Source: Endomychus coccineus | Taxonomy: Eukaryota; Arthropoda; Insecta; Coleoptera; Endomychidae | Assembly: GCA_958510875.1 (NCBI GenBank) | Contig: OY294067.1 | Coordinates: 150,672,962-150,736,961 of the forward strand | Direction: 5' to 3' | DNA: 64,000 nucleotides | Part shown: one piece after another, positions 36,059 through 48,467 of the stretch | Numbering within the stretch: the stretch's first letter is position 1 | Layout: the number at the start of each line of letters is the position of its first letter | Notes under the pieces: generated by a model | Told to the model about the DNA's origin: nothing | The model's database searches: none | Seen by the model: only the letters and a program-made list of their open reading frames with translations | Made by a program: the position numbers and the translations under genes

Positions 36059-37660
36059 GATATCCAACCTCTACGGAGAGGAAATCAAGAAGAAATCCAG
36101 AACCCTGGGAAATCTTCGCACCAAACTGGTGAGTTTGCTTTGTTCTCTTACTTTTCTTTGTCGTTGTCGTGATCATAATTTGATTCCCAATTTCCTTAAA
36201 ATATCCCATCCCATAAATTCACATTCATCCAAAAACATATTTAAACGCGCTAGTTTAGCTTTGATTCGGGAACGAATTAAGTATACTAGACGCGAGATCA
36301 ATTTCATCAATATAACCCTCTTTGGCCTCCACCTTGAACTTTCAAATACCCTTTCAGCATCCGATTGGTTGGTTCTCGACAGAATTACCTATGATCAAGC
36401 CGATCAAATTCGTACCCTCAATTCCAAACGTCATATTCAAAAATTCAATAAACTTCTTGCCTCCCAACGCCCTCAGCACCAACCTTCAAGACCAACCCCT
36501 CTTGTAAATACTGTGGTTAATTTATCTTCACATACCCTTATTGAAGCTGAACAATCGGTTCTATCGAAAGGTCCTAATTTTGTTTTCTCCCCCAAAAATA
36601 TTCCTACGACATCCATTATTTCTGCTGTAGAAGCATCCCTACATAAAGTTCCCCATCTCGCAGCAGATGAAATTCGTTTCGAAACTGCTAAAATTCTTCG
36701 TCATTCCAAGATTCCTAAATCAAATTGCCCTAAACCTTTAATTCAAGCTCTCAATTCACTCAAATCAAATCCTGATTTGGCTATTTTGAGGGCTGATAAA
36801 GGAAACTCCACTGTTGTCATGAATCGTTCAGATTATGATAACAAAATCCTGCAACATCTGCAAACTAATTCCTATAAGCTTCTACCAAAAGATCCCACCT
36901 CCGCTATAGAACGTTCAATTTCACAAATTATTCGTCATTCTTCCATTCCTGATTCAGATAAGAAATTTCTTATCCCCCATTGTTCAAAATGTCCCCGTTT
37001 ATATGGTTTGCCTAAAATTCATAAGCCCTCAGTTCCCCTGAGACCAATTGTCAGCACTATCGGATCTCCTACTTATAAACTCTCTCGATACCTGTCATCT
37101 ATTCTCAAACCCCTTGTAGGTGATTCCAATAGTTTTATCCTAAATTCCTTTCATTTCGTTGAAAAACTTCAAAAGTTGAAAGTTGACCCATGCGATTTGC
37201 TCGTCAGCTTCGACGTCGAATCACTGTTTACCAATGTTCCCATTCCAGACACCCTTTCCATAGTTTCTCAATTGTTACCTGCCAAAAACATTTCAACGGA
37301 CTTGCTACCTACCGTTAATTGATTTTTGTCTATCCTCCACATATTTTCTATACGATGGCAAGTTCTACGAGCAGTCCTCGGGAGCTGCCATGGGTTCCCC
37401 ACTTTCCCCGATCATAGCTAATATCTTCATGGAAGCTTTTGAACAAGATGCCATTGACTCATCTGTTCTCAAGCCGAAATGTTTGTTTAGATATGTCGAC
37501 GATACTTTCGTTATTTGGCAACATGGTCGCGAAAAGCTTGTTCCCTTCCTCAATCATTTAAATTCATTACATCCCAATATCCGTTTCACCATGGAAGTCG
37601 AATCGCAAGGTTCACTCCAGTTCCTGGATGTACTGGTTAGACTGACGGTACTTTAGGACA
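36059..37660 (+). pseudogene. PLE reverse transcriptase, frameshifted
   Basis: The frame from about 36059 encodes the N-terminal PLE region and then RT motifs. RADKGNSTVVMNRSDY and LYGLPKIHKP with PLRPIVSTIGSP come first, then motif A VSFDVESLFTNVP. The frame ends at a TGA at 37321. The next stretch, YDGKFYEQSSGAAMGSPLSP (motif B) and CLFRYVDDTFVIW (motif C with catalytic YVDD), is in another frame. QFLDVLV precedes a second shift near 37640. All catalytic Asp residues are present. The two frame breaks make this copy inactive as a single protein. The apparent ATG at 35877 lies in the inverted 5' arm and is not a defended start. Confidence 0.9.
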
Positions 37661-38447
37661 TTCTGTGTATCAGAAACCCACCCATACCGATAGATACCTC
37701 AATGGTCTTTCCCACCACCACCCTGCCCAAAAGCAATCTGTCATAAACTCCCTGGTCCACAGAGCTGTCAACCTATCTCAGCCTCAATCTTTAAAATCAG
37801 AATTAAAACATCTATCATCTGCCTTATTATCAAATAATTTCTCCCATTACAACATTCAAAAAGCCATAAAGAAATACACTTCACCTAAAATTCCAAATCG
37901 ACCTGAGCCAGAAACCCTCCCACCTGCTTTATCCACGGCCTATCTTCCATATATTCAAAATATAACAGATCGAATTTCCAAAATCCTCAAAAAACATAAT
38001 ATTTCTACCCGTTTTTCCACACTTCCAAAATTATCTCAGTTTTACAAACCTATTAAAGATCCCCTTCCTCCTCTCCACTTAGAAGGTGTTTATAGTATTC
38101 CCTGTTCTTGCGGTAAAGTCTACATTGGTGAAACAGGTCGTACAGTAGCTACCCGTGTGAAAGAACATGAGCGCTGTACAAGACTTCGTGACATCAGTAG
38201 ATCTGCACTTGCGGAACACAAGTTTAACACAAATCATCAAATCCTTTTTGAAGATACTAAAATCTTAGTCCGAGCCCCAAACTTCTATCAGCGAAAAATC
38301 CTTGAAGCTATAGAAATCCTAAAACATCCGAATAATCTGAACCGTGACTCAGGATATTACCTTCCCAACATTTGGAAACCCATCCTCGAAAATTCCACTT
38401 CGCACATGATCGCACAATGGCAGGGTCAGGTGCCGGAACGAAGTTAA
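37640..38447 (+). pseudogene. PLE C-terminal region with GIY-YIG endonuclease
   Basis: It continues from the RT as TDGTLGHSVYQKPTHTDRYL (RT thumb/linker of PLEs). The GIY-YIG nuclease follows: SIPCSCGKVYIGETGRTVAT then RVKEHERCT, with the YIG and the catalytic Arg/His-rich helix visible, then ALAEHKFNTNH and FYQRKILEAIEILKHPNNLN. It ends at a stop after QGQVPERS. The nuclease is expected to nick the target DNA for target-primed reverse transcription. It is the best-preserved GIY-YIG domain in the window. Confidence 0.9.
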
Positions 38448-38550
38448 CCACCGGAACAAAGGCAGTGAACTATGTAGCGTGAAGGAATTTTCCTACAATA
38501 AATACGGCTACAGAAACCAGTAGAACCAGTTTCAGTTCAAGCCTCAAGCC

Positions 38551-38593
38551 TGCCCTGAAGATGCCACCTGTAATGGTTGCCGAAACGTCGGCA
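38551..38593 (+). ncRNA. Hammerhead ribozyme motif of the 35.9-kb PLE
   Basis: In order: stem I strand TGCC; core CTGAAGA; imperfect stem II TGCCACC/GGTTGCC with two mismatches; GAA; two-base-pair stem III ACGT; cleavage nucleotide C (GTC triplet); stem I partner GGCA. The less decayed stem II strand GATGGTTGGC at 30080 supports an originally longer stem. The same GAAACGTCGG sits in the loop of the 5' inverted repeat. Confidence 0.6.
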
Positions 38594-38658
38594 TCAAGTC
38601 GAGCTATTGTGACGCGGAATCCATCCGGAAGACAAGATTTTTCAACACCTCCAAGTTG

Positions 38659-39255
38659 GTCTAACAATACTTAGAGAAATTAAACGAACTAACCAAGAAT
38701 AATCCTATGGCTTCCGGGACATGGGAGTGGAAAGAAAAAACAAAGACGAACTTGCAAAGGGGCTGAAACACCATTTCTGGAATCTGAACCCTTCTGCGGA
38801 ATAAGACCCAGCACAATACTGGGAGAACTCGAAGAAGAAGTAGAAGAAAAAAATCCTATCACAGGATATAACTGCAAGGACTGAGGCGGACAAAGGTTCT
38901 TATTGGAAACTAGAACCGGAAGATCTAACAACTGCCATTGAGACTAGTTTAAGAAGTTTGGATTAGTAGAGGAAGAAGAGTGTAGGTTCTGCAAAGAGAA
39001 AGGCGAAACTTATATCCACTAACATGCAAAACTCAAGGGCGACACATAGGAGCGTTTCAAGTAGAGTAAGGAGAATTACCTAACTTGAACCCATCCGACA
39101 TCCTGAGCTTTTTGAACGGACCAGCAGCAGAAGGGGACACAATAGATATCATAAGGTCGCAGTGCTCAAATATCTCCAACATAATACGATACAATCTTAG
39201 ATTCTGTTCTGATGGTATCTGCTGATTGGAAAACAAGAATACTCTTTTATGAGGC
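38659..39255 (+). pseudogene. Non-LTR retrotransposon RNase H/C-terminal part
   Basis: After the PLE, the reading LEKLNELTKNNPMA resumes the RNase H domain. It is followed by FCGIRPSTILGELEEE, NPITGYNCKD, and then FKKFGLVEEEECRFCKEKGE with TYIH. The latter is the C-terminal zinc-knuckle-like segment (normally ...CRFC.EE.ET..H.LC.C) found after RNase H in this group. There are several stops. It continues the fragment at 35365-35866. Confidence 0.65.
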
Positions 39256-39259
39256 ATGA

Positions 39260-40290
39260 AAAGGTCAAGCCAGTAGAGTTTGTTGCGAAATAGCTAGCTT
39301 TTATTTCGGTATTTCCAATCCCTATCAACTTCCGCATAATAAGTTTCATGTTTCAGTGAGCGAGTGATCGTTGCGGTGCACGAAACCTCAACAAGAATGT
39401 GTTTGCAATTGAAATAATTGAAAACAAAAACTATCCATCTTAAGTTTTTGCTGCCTGAACAGCACAATGAGAGAGGGCTATTGGCACTGAGTTTCGAAGA
39501 GTTGGTTATGCACTTTCGCAAGAGCAAGATAATCGATTTTCAGACCAAAGATTTCTTTGATTGGAAGGCACTTAGTGATAATCCACATAACAATAAGCTT
39601 TGTTAATTTCAATAAGACTATATTTATGAAAATACTTGCAAGGAGACTTCTGAGGCAGATATCTTTAAGTGAGTGAATTGAAGAAGAAATGCTCTAGCAG
39701 GTTATCAACCAATTTACTTTCTTATTACCCTCAAGCCCAACATATAACTGAGCTCAAACACAGTCAATGAATTCAGTGACTTTATTCTTGACTATTTTAA
39801 TTGTTACTCTGGGAGAGGATATGACCCTATTCAGGGATCTTAGTCTAGCGTTTATCCCTAATGCCATAGTGTCTATGCTCTACAGCCCAGGTATCTGGGC
39901 AATAGATTCGCGGCCGCGGCAAAAATATGCGGTAAGCCAACCTTGATGTGCCAGCAGTTACTCATGAATCGCAAACTGGTAACATGGAACAAGGCACGGT
40001 TAAAGAAGCCTAGCTGGAGGACACCCTCCATCTACTTTGTCTAAGGCGTGGGCTACTGCCACCCAGTATGGCATATCTGCATAGGAAAAGGGCCAGAATG
40101 AAGCCTAAAGTCAATAAATCTGAACGTGTTGCTATAAACTACCACTCGGGGGGATATAAGGAAATTTCTACGAGTTGCAGTTTTGCTTCCAGTTCCGCCG
40201 AAAGATAACTTTTCCCTGAAATTGTAAACTTTGTTTGTATAAACAAGGCAGAACAAGACGTTTTATACTGCGTTCATGAAAAAATATTTT
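39260..40290. other. ATIC intron 5 sequence, nothing recognised
   Basis: Includes GC-richer stretches near 39900-40040 without recognised features. Confidence 0.35.
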
Positions 40291-40295
40291 CTCAC

Positions 40296-40544
40296 CTGTA
40301 ATATGCAATAGCCACCATTTTTCTTTTTGCGTAATAATTCTAATGCTTTTTCAGTATAACCTGGAGCGATGATACCATCGGACACTTCTCTGGAGATTAG
40401 CCTTGCAGTAATCTCATCGCAAACATCAGATAAAGCAACAAAGTCACCAAAAGAGGACATACGATCAGCACCTCTAGCCCTAGCATAAGCTGTCGCTAAT
40501 GGAGTTAGTTGATTCAATAAATCATCTACCATGCACACTTTTGC
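40296..40544 (-). CDS. ATIC: ATIC exon 5
   Basis: A 249-nt exon (83 codons, phase 0 at both ends) encodes [40 protein letters not shown] and [20 protein letters not shown], ending GGYCILQ (about residues 285-367). [13 protein letters not shown] is a family hallmark of the transformylase domain. Its acceptor is TTTTCAG and its donor CAG|GTGAGA. Confidence 0.96.
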
Positions 40545-40549
40545 CTGAA

Positions 40550-41365
40550 AAATCATATTATTTAGAAAATATAAATGAGAAGTAAATATTTATTAAAATT
40601 TAAATATTGAATTAGGTAAGAGACTGTTTTCCCATCTATAGCCCAAACATTTACATAATTATTTCGAAAATAACACGTTAGTTGTCGAAGTTACTTATGT
40701 TTCGGTAATATAAATGATTCCATTGACTGGGTTCCGTGTTCCTGCAGAAAGTTAGAACATTTCAAATATTCCCAGTTTAGGCAGGAAAGCAAATAAATAA
40801 TATTAATAATTACTTTGTTAATAAACTTTCACAGTTCATTTCCACATATATAAAATGGGAAAGATTTGTCATATGTAACTTCGTTCATTTAACAATCTGA
40901 TTGCAATTTCGAGCTTCAACACTTCATCCGCTCAATTTACGTTTTTGAAAATAAACTGATACAAGTTCGAAATTGAAATCAAACTGCTTATTGAACGTAG
41001 TGATACTCACCGAGGAAATTGTATATTTATTTGCTCATAAATTTTACTCCATCAGCGTATTCTCTTGAAGCCTTTTACATGCATAAGGTTCGTTTCGATG
41101 AACAGGTCAAAGTTAACAGGTTGAAATTCCTGATCTACCGTAAACAAACAGTTTTAAGAAGCAATTTATATAAACTTGCAATATTGGTGATTAAACCTTC
41201 AAGAAGGATTACCATCTTGAAGGTTAAACAATATTAGTAATTTTTCAACTGGACGATGCACATATTTGTTTGAAATTTTCCAAAGATTTTATGAAAACGT
41301 TTTCACAGTGGTTTTAGGGGTCACAGAAGACGATTATGAGACCAAAAATGAAAGTGTAAATAAGA
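40550..41365. other. ATIC intron 4 sequence, nothing recognised
   Basis: No recognised coding or repeat signature. Confidence 0.4.
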
Positions 41366-41370
41366 TAATT

Positions 41371-43262
41371 AGTAGAGGAAATAACTGCATAAAAAGACCC
41401 AAGGCTCTCGTTTTTTTTGCAACATGATGTATAGACATGAAACCTTTTGCTTTAGCTTAATTTTTGGACCAATAAAAAATGCACCCCTTTAGATTTTGTC
41501 GGTCGCACCCCCTATAATTGCTACAGGGGTTAAAAGCACCCCTATTTTATATCTCGCTATGTTCTCAACCAAATTGCTTCAAATTTAAATATAGGGGGTT
41601 TTAGGGGTCGCTTAATACGAATCCGTTGAGAAAATTTGAAAATTCAAAATGGCGGCTGCAAAATGGCGGGTTTAAATATAAAATTCATTTTACGGCCAAA
41701 CGGTTGTATGTTGAAAAAAATTTCTAGAGTCAAATATTGTTTAGAATTCAATTTTGTATTATATTTAATACCATTCAACATCTAACCCTTACCGGACTGG
41801 TCAATTACCCGAGCCCCGCATATGGGAAACCATAATTGAAATCGAAAATGGCCTTTGGTTTTAGAGAAAATTTTCAAGATACAAAAAGTGTTCCAAATTA
41901 GATTTTTTATAGGAATTAATTATTATGCCTCACGCCCTCCCCCCTCCACCTATCCCCGCCCCGAATATGTTAAAATGCATTTTGCAACTAGACTATTGGT
42001 TTTCGACAAAATTGCCCAGACACAAAATATATTTAGAATTAAATAAAATTTGATTATTTTAATAATGTAAGTATATTTATATCGTCATTTTCTAACCCCT
42101 TTTCACCCTTAAAGAGTGAACACCCCACTTTCGTAGATTATTAAGCCGGATTTCTGCATGATAATTTGGAGGGTCGACTATTATTATCATTACTATTGTA
42201 GTAACGTGTTCAGCCACATGTTCGAATGCAGCATCTGTGAGAGTCTGTCTATGATCATAATAGCGACCGTAGATCTTAGTATTGAACATCCACTCGTTTT
42301 CTTACCTGACTACGCACGAACATAAAAGGTATTATACCCAAAGAGATATCGAACTCTTTGAAAATACCTGTTATATTTTAATAGATTCTTCTCTTCCTAT
42401 AATACAAAACATTATGCAGAGTACTTTTAAGGTAGGGCCATTTTTAAGATGCCTTAATATTAATTTTTTTAATATACCTACATATAACTTTTACTCACCA
42501 TGTTTAGATCGTTCATTGCATCTTATATGTATTGATTGGGCTAGTTACTACACCCCACCCCTTGCAGTATTATCTGATGAGGTGCAAAAAGAAGGCATAT
42601 TCTTCACAAATATTTTTCATGTCTTTTTATTTAAAATTTTCATATTTTCATGCAGGAAGCCGGCGTAATAAATGCATTTTAAGAGATTGAGTGGTGTAAG
42701 TGGAAGGCGGGCTTGAGTGATTTTGAAAATACTCTATTTCTACGAGGAACCGAATTTGGAACACCTTTTGTATCTTGAAACTTTTCTCTAAAAACAAAAG
42801 CCTGACCGCCAATTGCAATTTTAGAAATACGGAGTGGGGGTGAATAACAAGTTTGTTGGGGAGAGACAATGAGTGCTGTTATAAGCATGGGTGAAAATAG
42901 GGTATCCTAAACACTATTGACTCTTGCATTTTTTCTCTACAACCAACCGTTTGGTCGTAAAATGAATTTTTATATTTAACCCCGCCATTTCGCAGCTCTA
43001 TTTTGAATTTTCAAATTTTCTCATCGGATTCGTATTCAGCGACCCCTAAAACCCCCTATATGTAAATTTGAAGAAATTCGGTTGAGAACATAGCGAGATA
43101 TAAAATAGGGGTGCTCTTAACCCCTGTAGCAATTATAGGGAGTGCGAGCGACAAAAGAGGTGCATTTTTTATTGGTCCAAAAATGAAACGAATGCAGGTT
43201 TCATGTGAATACACCCTGTTGCAAAAAAACGAGAGGTTGATGCATTCATTTCCTCTACTAAA
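41371..43262. mobile_element. 1.9-kb fold-back element
   Basis: The left outer arm begins TTAGTAGAGGAAAT, followed by CTCTCGTTTTTTTTGCAAC, GGACCAATAAAAAATGCACC and GGGGGTTTTAGGGGTCGCT. The right arm ends with their reverse complements: AGCGACCCCTAAAACCCCC, GGTGCATTTTTTATTGGTCC, GTTGCAAAAAAACGAGAG and ATTTCCTCTACTAA. A second inner pair (41855-42000 with 42660-42830, around CAAGATACAAAAAGTGTTCC) extends the symmetry to most of the element. No transposase is visible; inner frames are not recognisable. Confidence 0.75.
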
Positions 43263-43854
43263 TATAAAGTCAAGGTACACGATAAGAACGAGGCAATGAA
43301 TACTTAATGTAAAGAATCGATCCGCTACCGGTTCACGTATCATTTTGAACGTGACTCATGTGGGGTCAAACTAGATGGAATATTCCAACTCGGCATAGAG
43401 AACATTTTGCCATATACGACAGAGGTAACTGCATGGTGTCCAAAACGTTTCATTTCAAACAAATGTACAAAACATCAATGGCATTTCATCACCCTTGTGC
43501 TTTCGAATAAGTTTCATCAGTGATATATTATATTTGTTTGGATAACCCAAGTTAAGTCTTGAAATTTCATGTTTCTAATCAACGCTAAGAATTTCTGTTT
43601 GCTTTGATATTCAAGATTTTAATCAGGCGTAGTAAACGACGTCTAATGTTTGGGGTCACACTAACATAAAAGTAAATAATTAAGGCGTCAAACTACGAGG
43701 TGTATTGAATGACTATAAGTGTATTCGAAGTCTAGTCAATGAAAAAGTGATTTTTTTATAAAATGATTTCAAGATGGAGGTTGAGGCTGTAATACTGCTG
43801 TATTTATATGAGTGTTAGTTAATATGCTATGAATTTATAATATACTCAGCGGCA

Positions 43855-44007
43855 CAAAATTCAATTCAAAGGTTAATACTGGTTGGATCAAACTAAATCT
43901 ATTCTTCTTACCTTTCTAAGTTGACTAACTAAAAAAATAAAATTAAATTGAAAGAATTACGGAATAAAAGCAAATTATGAGTATCGATCGAATTTTATGC
44001 CGCTGAG
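43855..44007. mobile_element. 153-bp mariner-like MITE
   Basis: The ends CTCAGCGGCACAAAATTC and GAATTTTATGCCGCTGAG are inverted repeats with one mismatch. A TA precedes the left end; the right flank is TTTATT, so the TA duplication is decayed. It has no coding content. Confidence 0.65.
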
Positions 44008-44269
44008 TTTATTATAAATGAAACAGGCGAAAACCAAGATTAGTAATGGTTGTGTATTTAGAAATAGTTCAGCTAACATATAAGATGGCAATAGTAACAT
44101 TTATGTCATATTAATTAATTATTTATTAATTAAATATTGACCTCGTAACGTTGCAATCAGACCTCAAGTCACCTCGATATGATTCCAAATAATTTCGGAT
44201 CTATTATATTTCTTTGTCAGCTATCGTCATTTTGATTGATCAGAAATAGTGCAATGTTTGAAAACATTG

Positions 44270-44510
44270 AATATACTAGAAAAAGGACATACACTCAATA
44301 GTCTTGAATCAGTTTAAATTTTACAAGATTCAAAAATAATAGTAATATAAAATATTAAATGACCAAATCGATATCTACAATTCACCACACCACTCGTCAA
44401 CAATTTTGTAAATAAACTCCCAGTCAGTTCATTGTCTACCCCATTCTTAAATTTGAACCACATTCGGAGTGATTTCTTATATTTAAGGACATAATTCAAC
44501 ATATAACATT
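44270..44510. repeat. PLE tail-related remnant
   Basis: TCAACAATTTTGTAAATAAACT, split by small changes, and TTGAACCACATTCGGAG match the region 19685-19775 downstream of a PLE GIY-YIG remnant. Only non-coding tail similarity is seen. Confidence 0.4.
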
Positions 44511-44897
44511 TGGGTAATGACATCGCGGTGGCGGAGCCGACCCTTTCTTCTACTACATATAAAAGGCTAATGCCACTGACTCACTCATCACGAAACCTCC
44601 GAAACTATAAAGCCAACATGAAATTTGGTGTAGGTCCTTATACGACGTAGGCACTCGCAAAGAACGGATTTTTCGTAATTCAATCACAAACGGGGTAAAA
44701 AGGTAGTTCCCCTCAACAAGACAATCACATAATGTCCGTGTCAAATCATTCCATAACATAAATTTCCATGTCAATGTCATTTCATATGACATAGAGTAAT
44801 CTGACTTAGTTCCACGCTTTCAGTGTGGAATGATGCATATTAAGTCGTTATCTATTTCTGCAGGGGTAGCACATGAACAACACCTGGTATCTATGTA

Positions 44898-46306
44898 CAT
44901 GGTGTTTAGTAAACATACGGCAAAACTATAAGGAGTTATTCCCTGGGTAATTTTAAGAATATTTTGTTTCGAAGATACAGTGCGTTAAATGTTTCCTGGC
45001 AAAAAAAATCTTTCAACAACATTCCGATTACTAAGAACCGATATTTTGTACACAGTTAAAACGTGGATTCAATTTTGTCTTGTGATTTGTCATTTTGCAT
45101 CTTTTAAAATTATTTAAACTAATTGCGTTTTATTTTCTCTATTCGATGGTTAAACTTTTGTTAGTGAATCACTATACGAACGCCGAGATGACTGAGATGC
45201 ATTTCTTGTATAGACTTGCCGATGGAAAATCGTTACGGGCTAGGCAGTTGTACATTGAACGATTTTCCAACGGTACAGTACATGATAGAAAAACCTGCAA
45301 GTCTTCATGAAATATGTACATTGAAACAAAGTCGAGGACCAGGATGGTCAATGACAGTAACAACGGTATAATCGGAAGAAATTGTGCTGAACATGATCGA
45401 GGAAAATCCAGGTACATCTACAACAAAAATTGGAAATACTTCGAATGTAAGTAATGGGACTGTGTGATAAATTTTAAAGATTTGTTGTACCCATACAACG
45501 CGTTTAGGCACTTAGTTCATTTTGCCAATGGCTTTTGCACACAATGGTTTAAATCCCTCAACTACTGCCGCTGATTCTGTTCACTGATGAAGCAAACTAA
45601 AGAAATGCAACCAGGAAATTTCATAATAACCATGTATGGGCTGAAGAAAATCTACATGAAGTACATGAAGATCGTTTTTATCATCAGTTTACGTGAAACG
45701 TTAGGGTTGAATTATGGGTTACTTACCCGCGAGGTTTATCGAAACTTTTTGGAATAATGTCTATCTGAGTTCCTGGAGGATATACCATTGGTAACGAGAA
45801 TTGCATTGTAGTTTTTGCACGGTGGTGCACCACCGGATGGCACCACCGGATGGTGAAGTTGTTCGGAAGTTTTTAACAGCAACATATCGAGATCGCTGGA
45901 TTGGTCGAGGTGGACCTCAGATACGGCTTGCTCGATCCCCGGACTTAAACCCTCTGGATTATTCCGTATGGGGCCATCTGAAGTCATTAGTTAGTCCAGG
46001 GGAAAATGTGGGAGATTTGAGAAATCTGATAATTGATGAGTGCAATTCAATAAGACTAGCTAGGATGCATGCATCGCATCCTAGCTGATGATAAGTCATG
46101 TTCAACAGTTATGGTAGATTCCGAAGCTTTACAATGTTTTAGTTACACCAACATCAACACTTTTAATAAAATATTAACATTACATATGAAAACTTGTATC
46201 GCCCCTGTATCTTCGAAACAAAGTGTTTTTTCCGAAAATCATTAAAGGACAACATATTCTTGAAATAACTACTTGAATTGTTGCAGTATGAATATTCAAC
46301 AACCTG
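44898..46306 (+). mobile_element. Degenerate mariner-like transposon (1.4 kb, DUF4817-type N-terminus)
   Basis: The ends CATGGTGTTTAGTAAACATACGG at the left (abbreviated: CATGGTGTT...CATACGG) and ...CAACCTG at the right are inverted repeats of about 80 bp, flanked by TA (TATGTA on both sides). The reading MTEMHFLYRLADGKSLRARQ then LYIERFSNGTVHDRKT at 45187-45300 is the helix-turn-helix N-terminus common to insect mariner-like proteins. IRLARSPDLNPLDYSVWGHL with KSLV at 45920-45990 is the end of the DDE/DDD catalytic core (PDLNPLDY...). Stops and frameshifts between them show it is inactive. It is not in the ATIC coding orientation. Confidence 0.85.
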
Positions 46307-46309
46307 TAT

Positions 46310-47075
46310 GTATAAAGCAAATACCTATTACTTACTGACACTGACTTACGGAATCTCCGAAATTATACGACGAAGGCACTCGCTAACGAATTTTTCAAAA
46401 CTCAATTCCATACTAGGTGAGTGGGATTCGATATATTTTCACGTTTTTGACAGCTGATATAATCACGTACAATTTACATGACATAGTACCATAGATAATG
46501 GATTATCATCACACATAATCCTTCAACAGGTAACGTCAGCTGATACATTGACGGTCAAATTATGTCCGTGACAGACCATTAAATAGCATAGATTAGATAT
46601 CCCTGTCAATTTAAATAAACTTTCAAATGGCATAAATTTCAATACTTTCCACCCTTATAGCTGTTTGTACTTATTTTAAATATGCCTATTAAGTCTTGAA
46701 ACTTGGGAATTTAGATTGCGGCGGCGGTGTCGACGACGCAGGCGTTGCCCGAAGACAACAGCTACTATATAATAATACGATAAAGGTTGAGGGTAATTTG
46801 ACTTATGTACACTACTTTTGGTGTTTCTAATCATTTGTACTATATTTTCGGTTGCTACGAGTGACAGAAGTTACTGATCTATAATCACAGCTTTTCTAAG
46901 CCTCTAGTTGATGGAAATGGTTATGCCTGCACAATCCGACGCCAAGAAACACTCCTAACAGAAAGATTTTTGTGGACTTCCCGTCGAGAATCGCATAAGT
47001 TTGAAACACTTTTAAGAACTCCAACTTGCGATCGTGATCACCTTGTTCTATATTATTTTAGTTTTCAAGTAGATC
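46310..47075. other. ATIC intron 4 sequence, nothing firm
   Basis: GCGGCGGCGGTGTCGACGACG near 46720 followed by ACAGCTACTATATAATAATAC resembles 27150-27195. This may be a shared dispersed repeat. Confidence 0.35.
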
Positions 47076-47079
47076 TTGA

Positions 47080-47979
47080 GGTCAGGTTCTATTGAGTATT
47101 CTTTTGGTGGAACCAATGTTACATTGTTCTTGTATAAGATAGTTCATAAAGTTTATGAAAAGTTCATTATTTCACTGGGTGGCTATATGAATTTCGTCCC
47201 TGATGAAAGAAATCTTCGCATCATAGTGAAGTGTTTGGTTGATTACGTACCATGGTGCATTCACAATCGATCTTAGTATTTTAGACTGAATTCTTTAAAT
47301 GATATTCATTGGCGTATGTTTTGCGCAGCCGCATAGATGAAGTCCATATAATCAAATAGTTTCGAGCATGGTTTTGTATAGAATGATTTTGTTTCGGAAG
47401 GAGTTTTGATTTTCAACAGAGAAGGCAGTACATTTTCCGAAAATTAATATCAAGTTGTTTTCTTTGAAGGCTAATTTATTTTGCTTCTGTTGCTATAGCG
47501 CGTGGTAAACGATATTTGGATTGATTTAGTTTTATTTATTATTGTTCTTCATCTAGTGTACCAGTCATTATGTATATTCAGATACTGTTGCATGTTTTGG
47601 GAGGCTCTTAGAATGTCTTTATTTACAGCAAGTATAGCTACGTCGCCGGCAAAGAACGCGATTGTTGTGTTTTTGGTTTCAGGCTGTGTAGAGTAAGAAG
47701 ATCAGCAGCCCGAGAACGTTACCTTCTGAGTTGATAGAACGGATTTTGGACTGCTGGGCTATTGAATTTTATACAGAAGTATATATTTGACACGTAGAAA
47801 TTGAGTGAGAGGAAACAGTTAATTGATAGTACATTTTTTTATTGATAGAGCAAGCTCCTGGGTCAGGCTTTGTGGAACGCCTGGGAGATATACAGGAATG
47901 CAGGATTCCTTTTCTTCGAGGCTTTTTTATATTTCATTTACTATTCGATACACTTGTTGAGTGGTTGAGTGGTATTCAC
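47080..47979 (-). pseudogene. Jockey-like non-LTR element, RT part
   Basis: Minus-strand readings with stops include HQFGFREYHSTTQQVYRIVN then EIKSLEEKESCIPVYL (RT motif 1/A region, normally ...VFLDV.QAFD). Further down come LYGLHLCGCAKHTPMNII, QSKILRSIVNAPWYVINQTL and SFIRDEIHIATQ, the RT C-terminal region. The element continues at 50111-50600 on the other side of a PLE inverted pair. Confidence 0.75.
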
Positions 47980-48044
47980 GAAATCCAAATTATATAAAAA
48001 ATTCTCGGGAATTAGGTCACATTAACACTCTGTTATAAATGTTC

Positions 48045-48086
48045 GTCTTTACGTACGTTTCGGTCTCACGACCATCATCAGAAGAC
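48045..48086 (-). ncRNA. Hammerhead ribozyme motif (left copy)
   Basis: Same sequence as 49984-50025 on the opposite strand. Confidence 0.75.
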
Positions 48087-48467
48087 TTATTTTGTTAAAA
48101 AGGGGTTAACTAAAACTAATTAGCACAAGCGTCCATATCGCACAATCTTCAATCAAAAAGCTCACGCCGTCGAAACGAACAGAACCACGAATAATCGAAA
48201 ATTGTATCGTTAATATAAAAGTATAGATTTTTTTGTAACAAGAAACCACTGTTAAGTAATATTCTCATAATGTACAAACGCATATTGCTATGGTCTCAAA
48301 GCAACTGAAGTTCTAAGCTATTTGTTTGTAATAACACGACCCAGATGTAGATTTATGACGTACTTGAAAAGGTTTTAGACCTGCATTGGAATTTAGTTTA
48401 CTTTAAGCGTTCTTCCTAAAATATACTTTTAACATTATAAAGACGTATGTAGGAATTTGCAAGAGTT

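Larger units (their letters stand above)
35880..38645 (+). mobile_element. Penelope-like element, nearly full length, with 13-bp TSD
   Basis: The element is flanked by CACCTCCAAGTTG at 35867-35879 and 38646-38658. It carries an RT and a GIY-YIG endonuclease (next entries) split by two frameshifts, and ends with a hammerhead motif and GACAAGATTTTTCAA. Its 5' end is an 85-bp inverted repeat (35880-35964 and 35974-36058, one mismatch seen) around the 9-nt loop AAACGTCGG. It is inserted into the RNase H region of an older non-LTR element, within ATIC intron 5. Confidence 0.9.

Noticed and set aside
35849..36067. Minus-strand 72-codon frame resembling the plus-strand PLE N-terminus
   Set aside because: It arises only because the PLE 5' end is an 85-bp inverted repeat.
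41405..43245. Possible LTR retrotransposon
   Set aside because: The repeated ends are inverted, not direct, and no polymerase or Gag reading exists inside.
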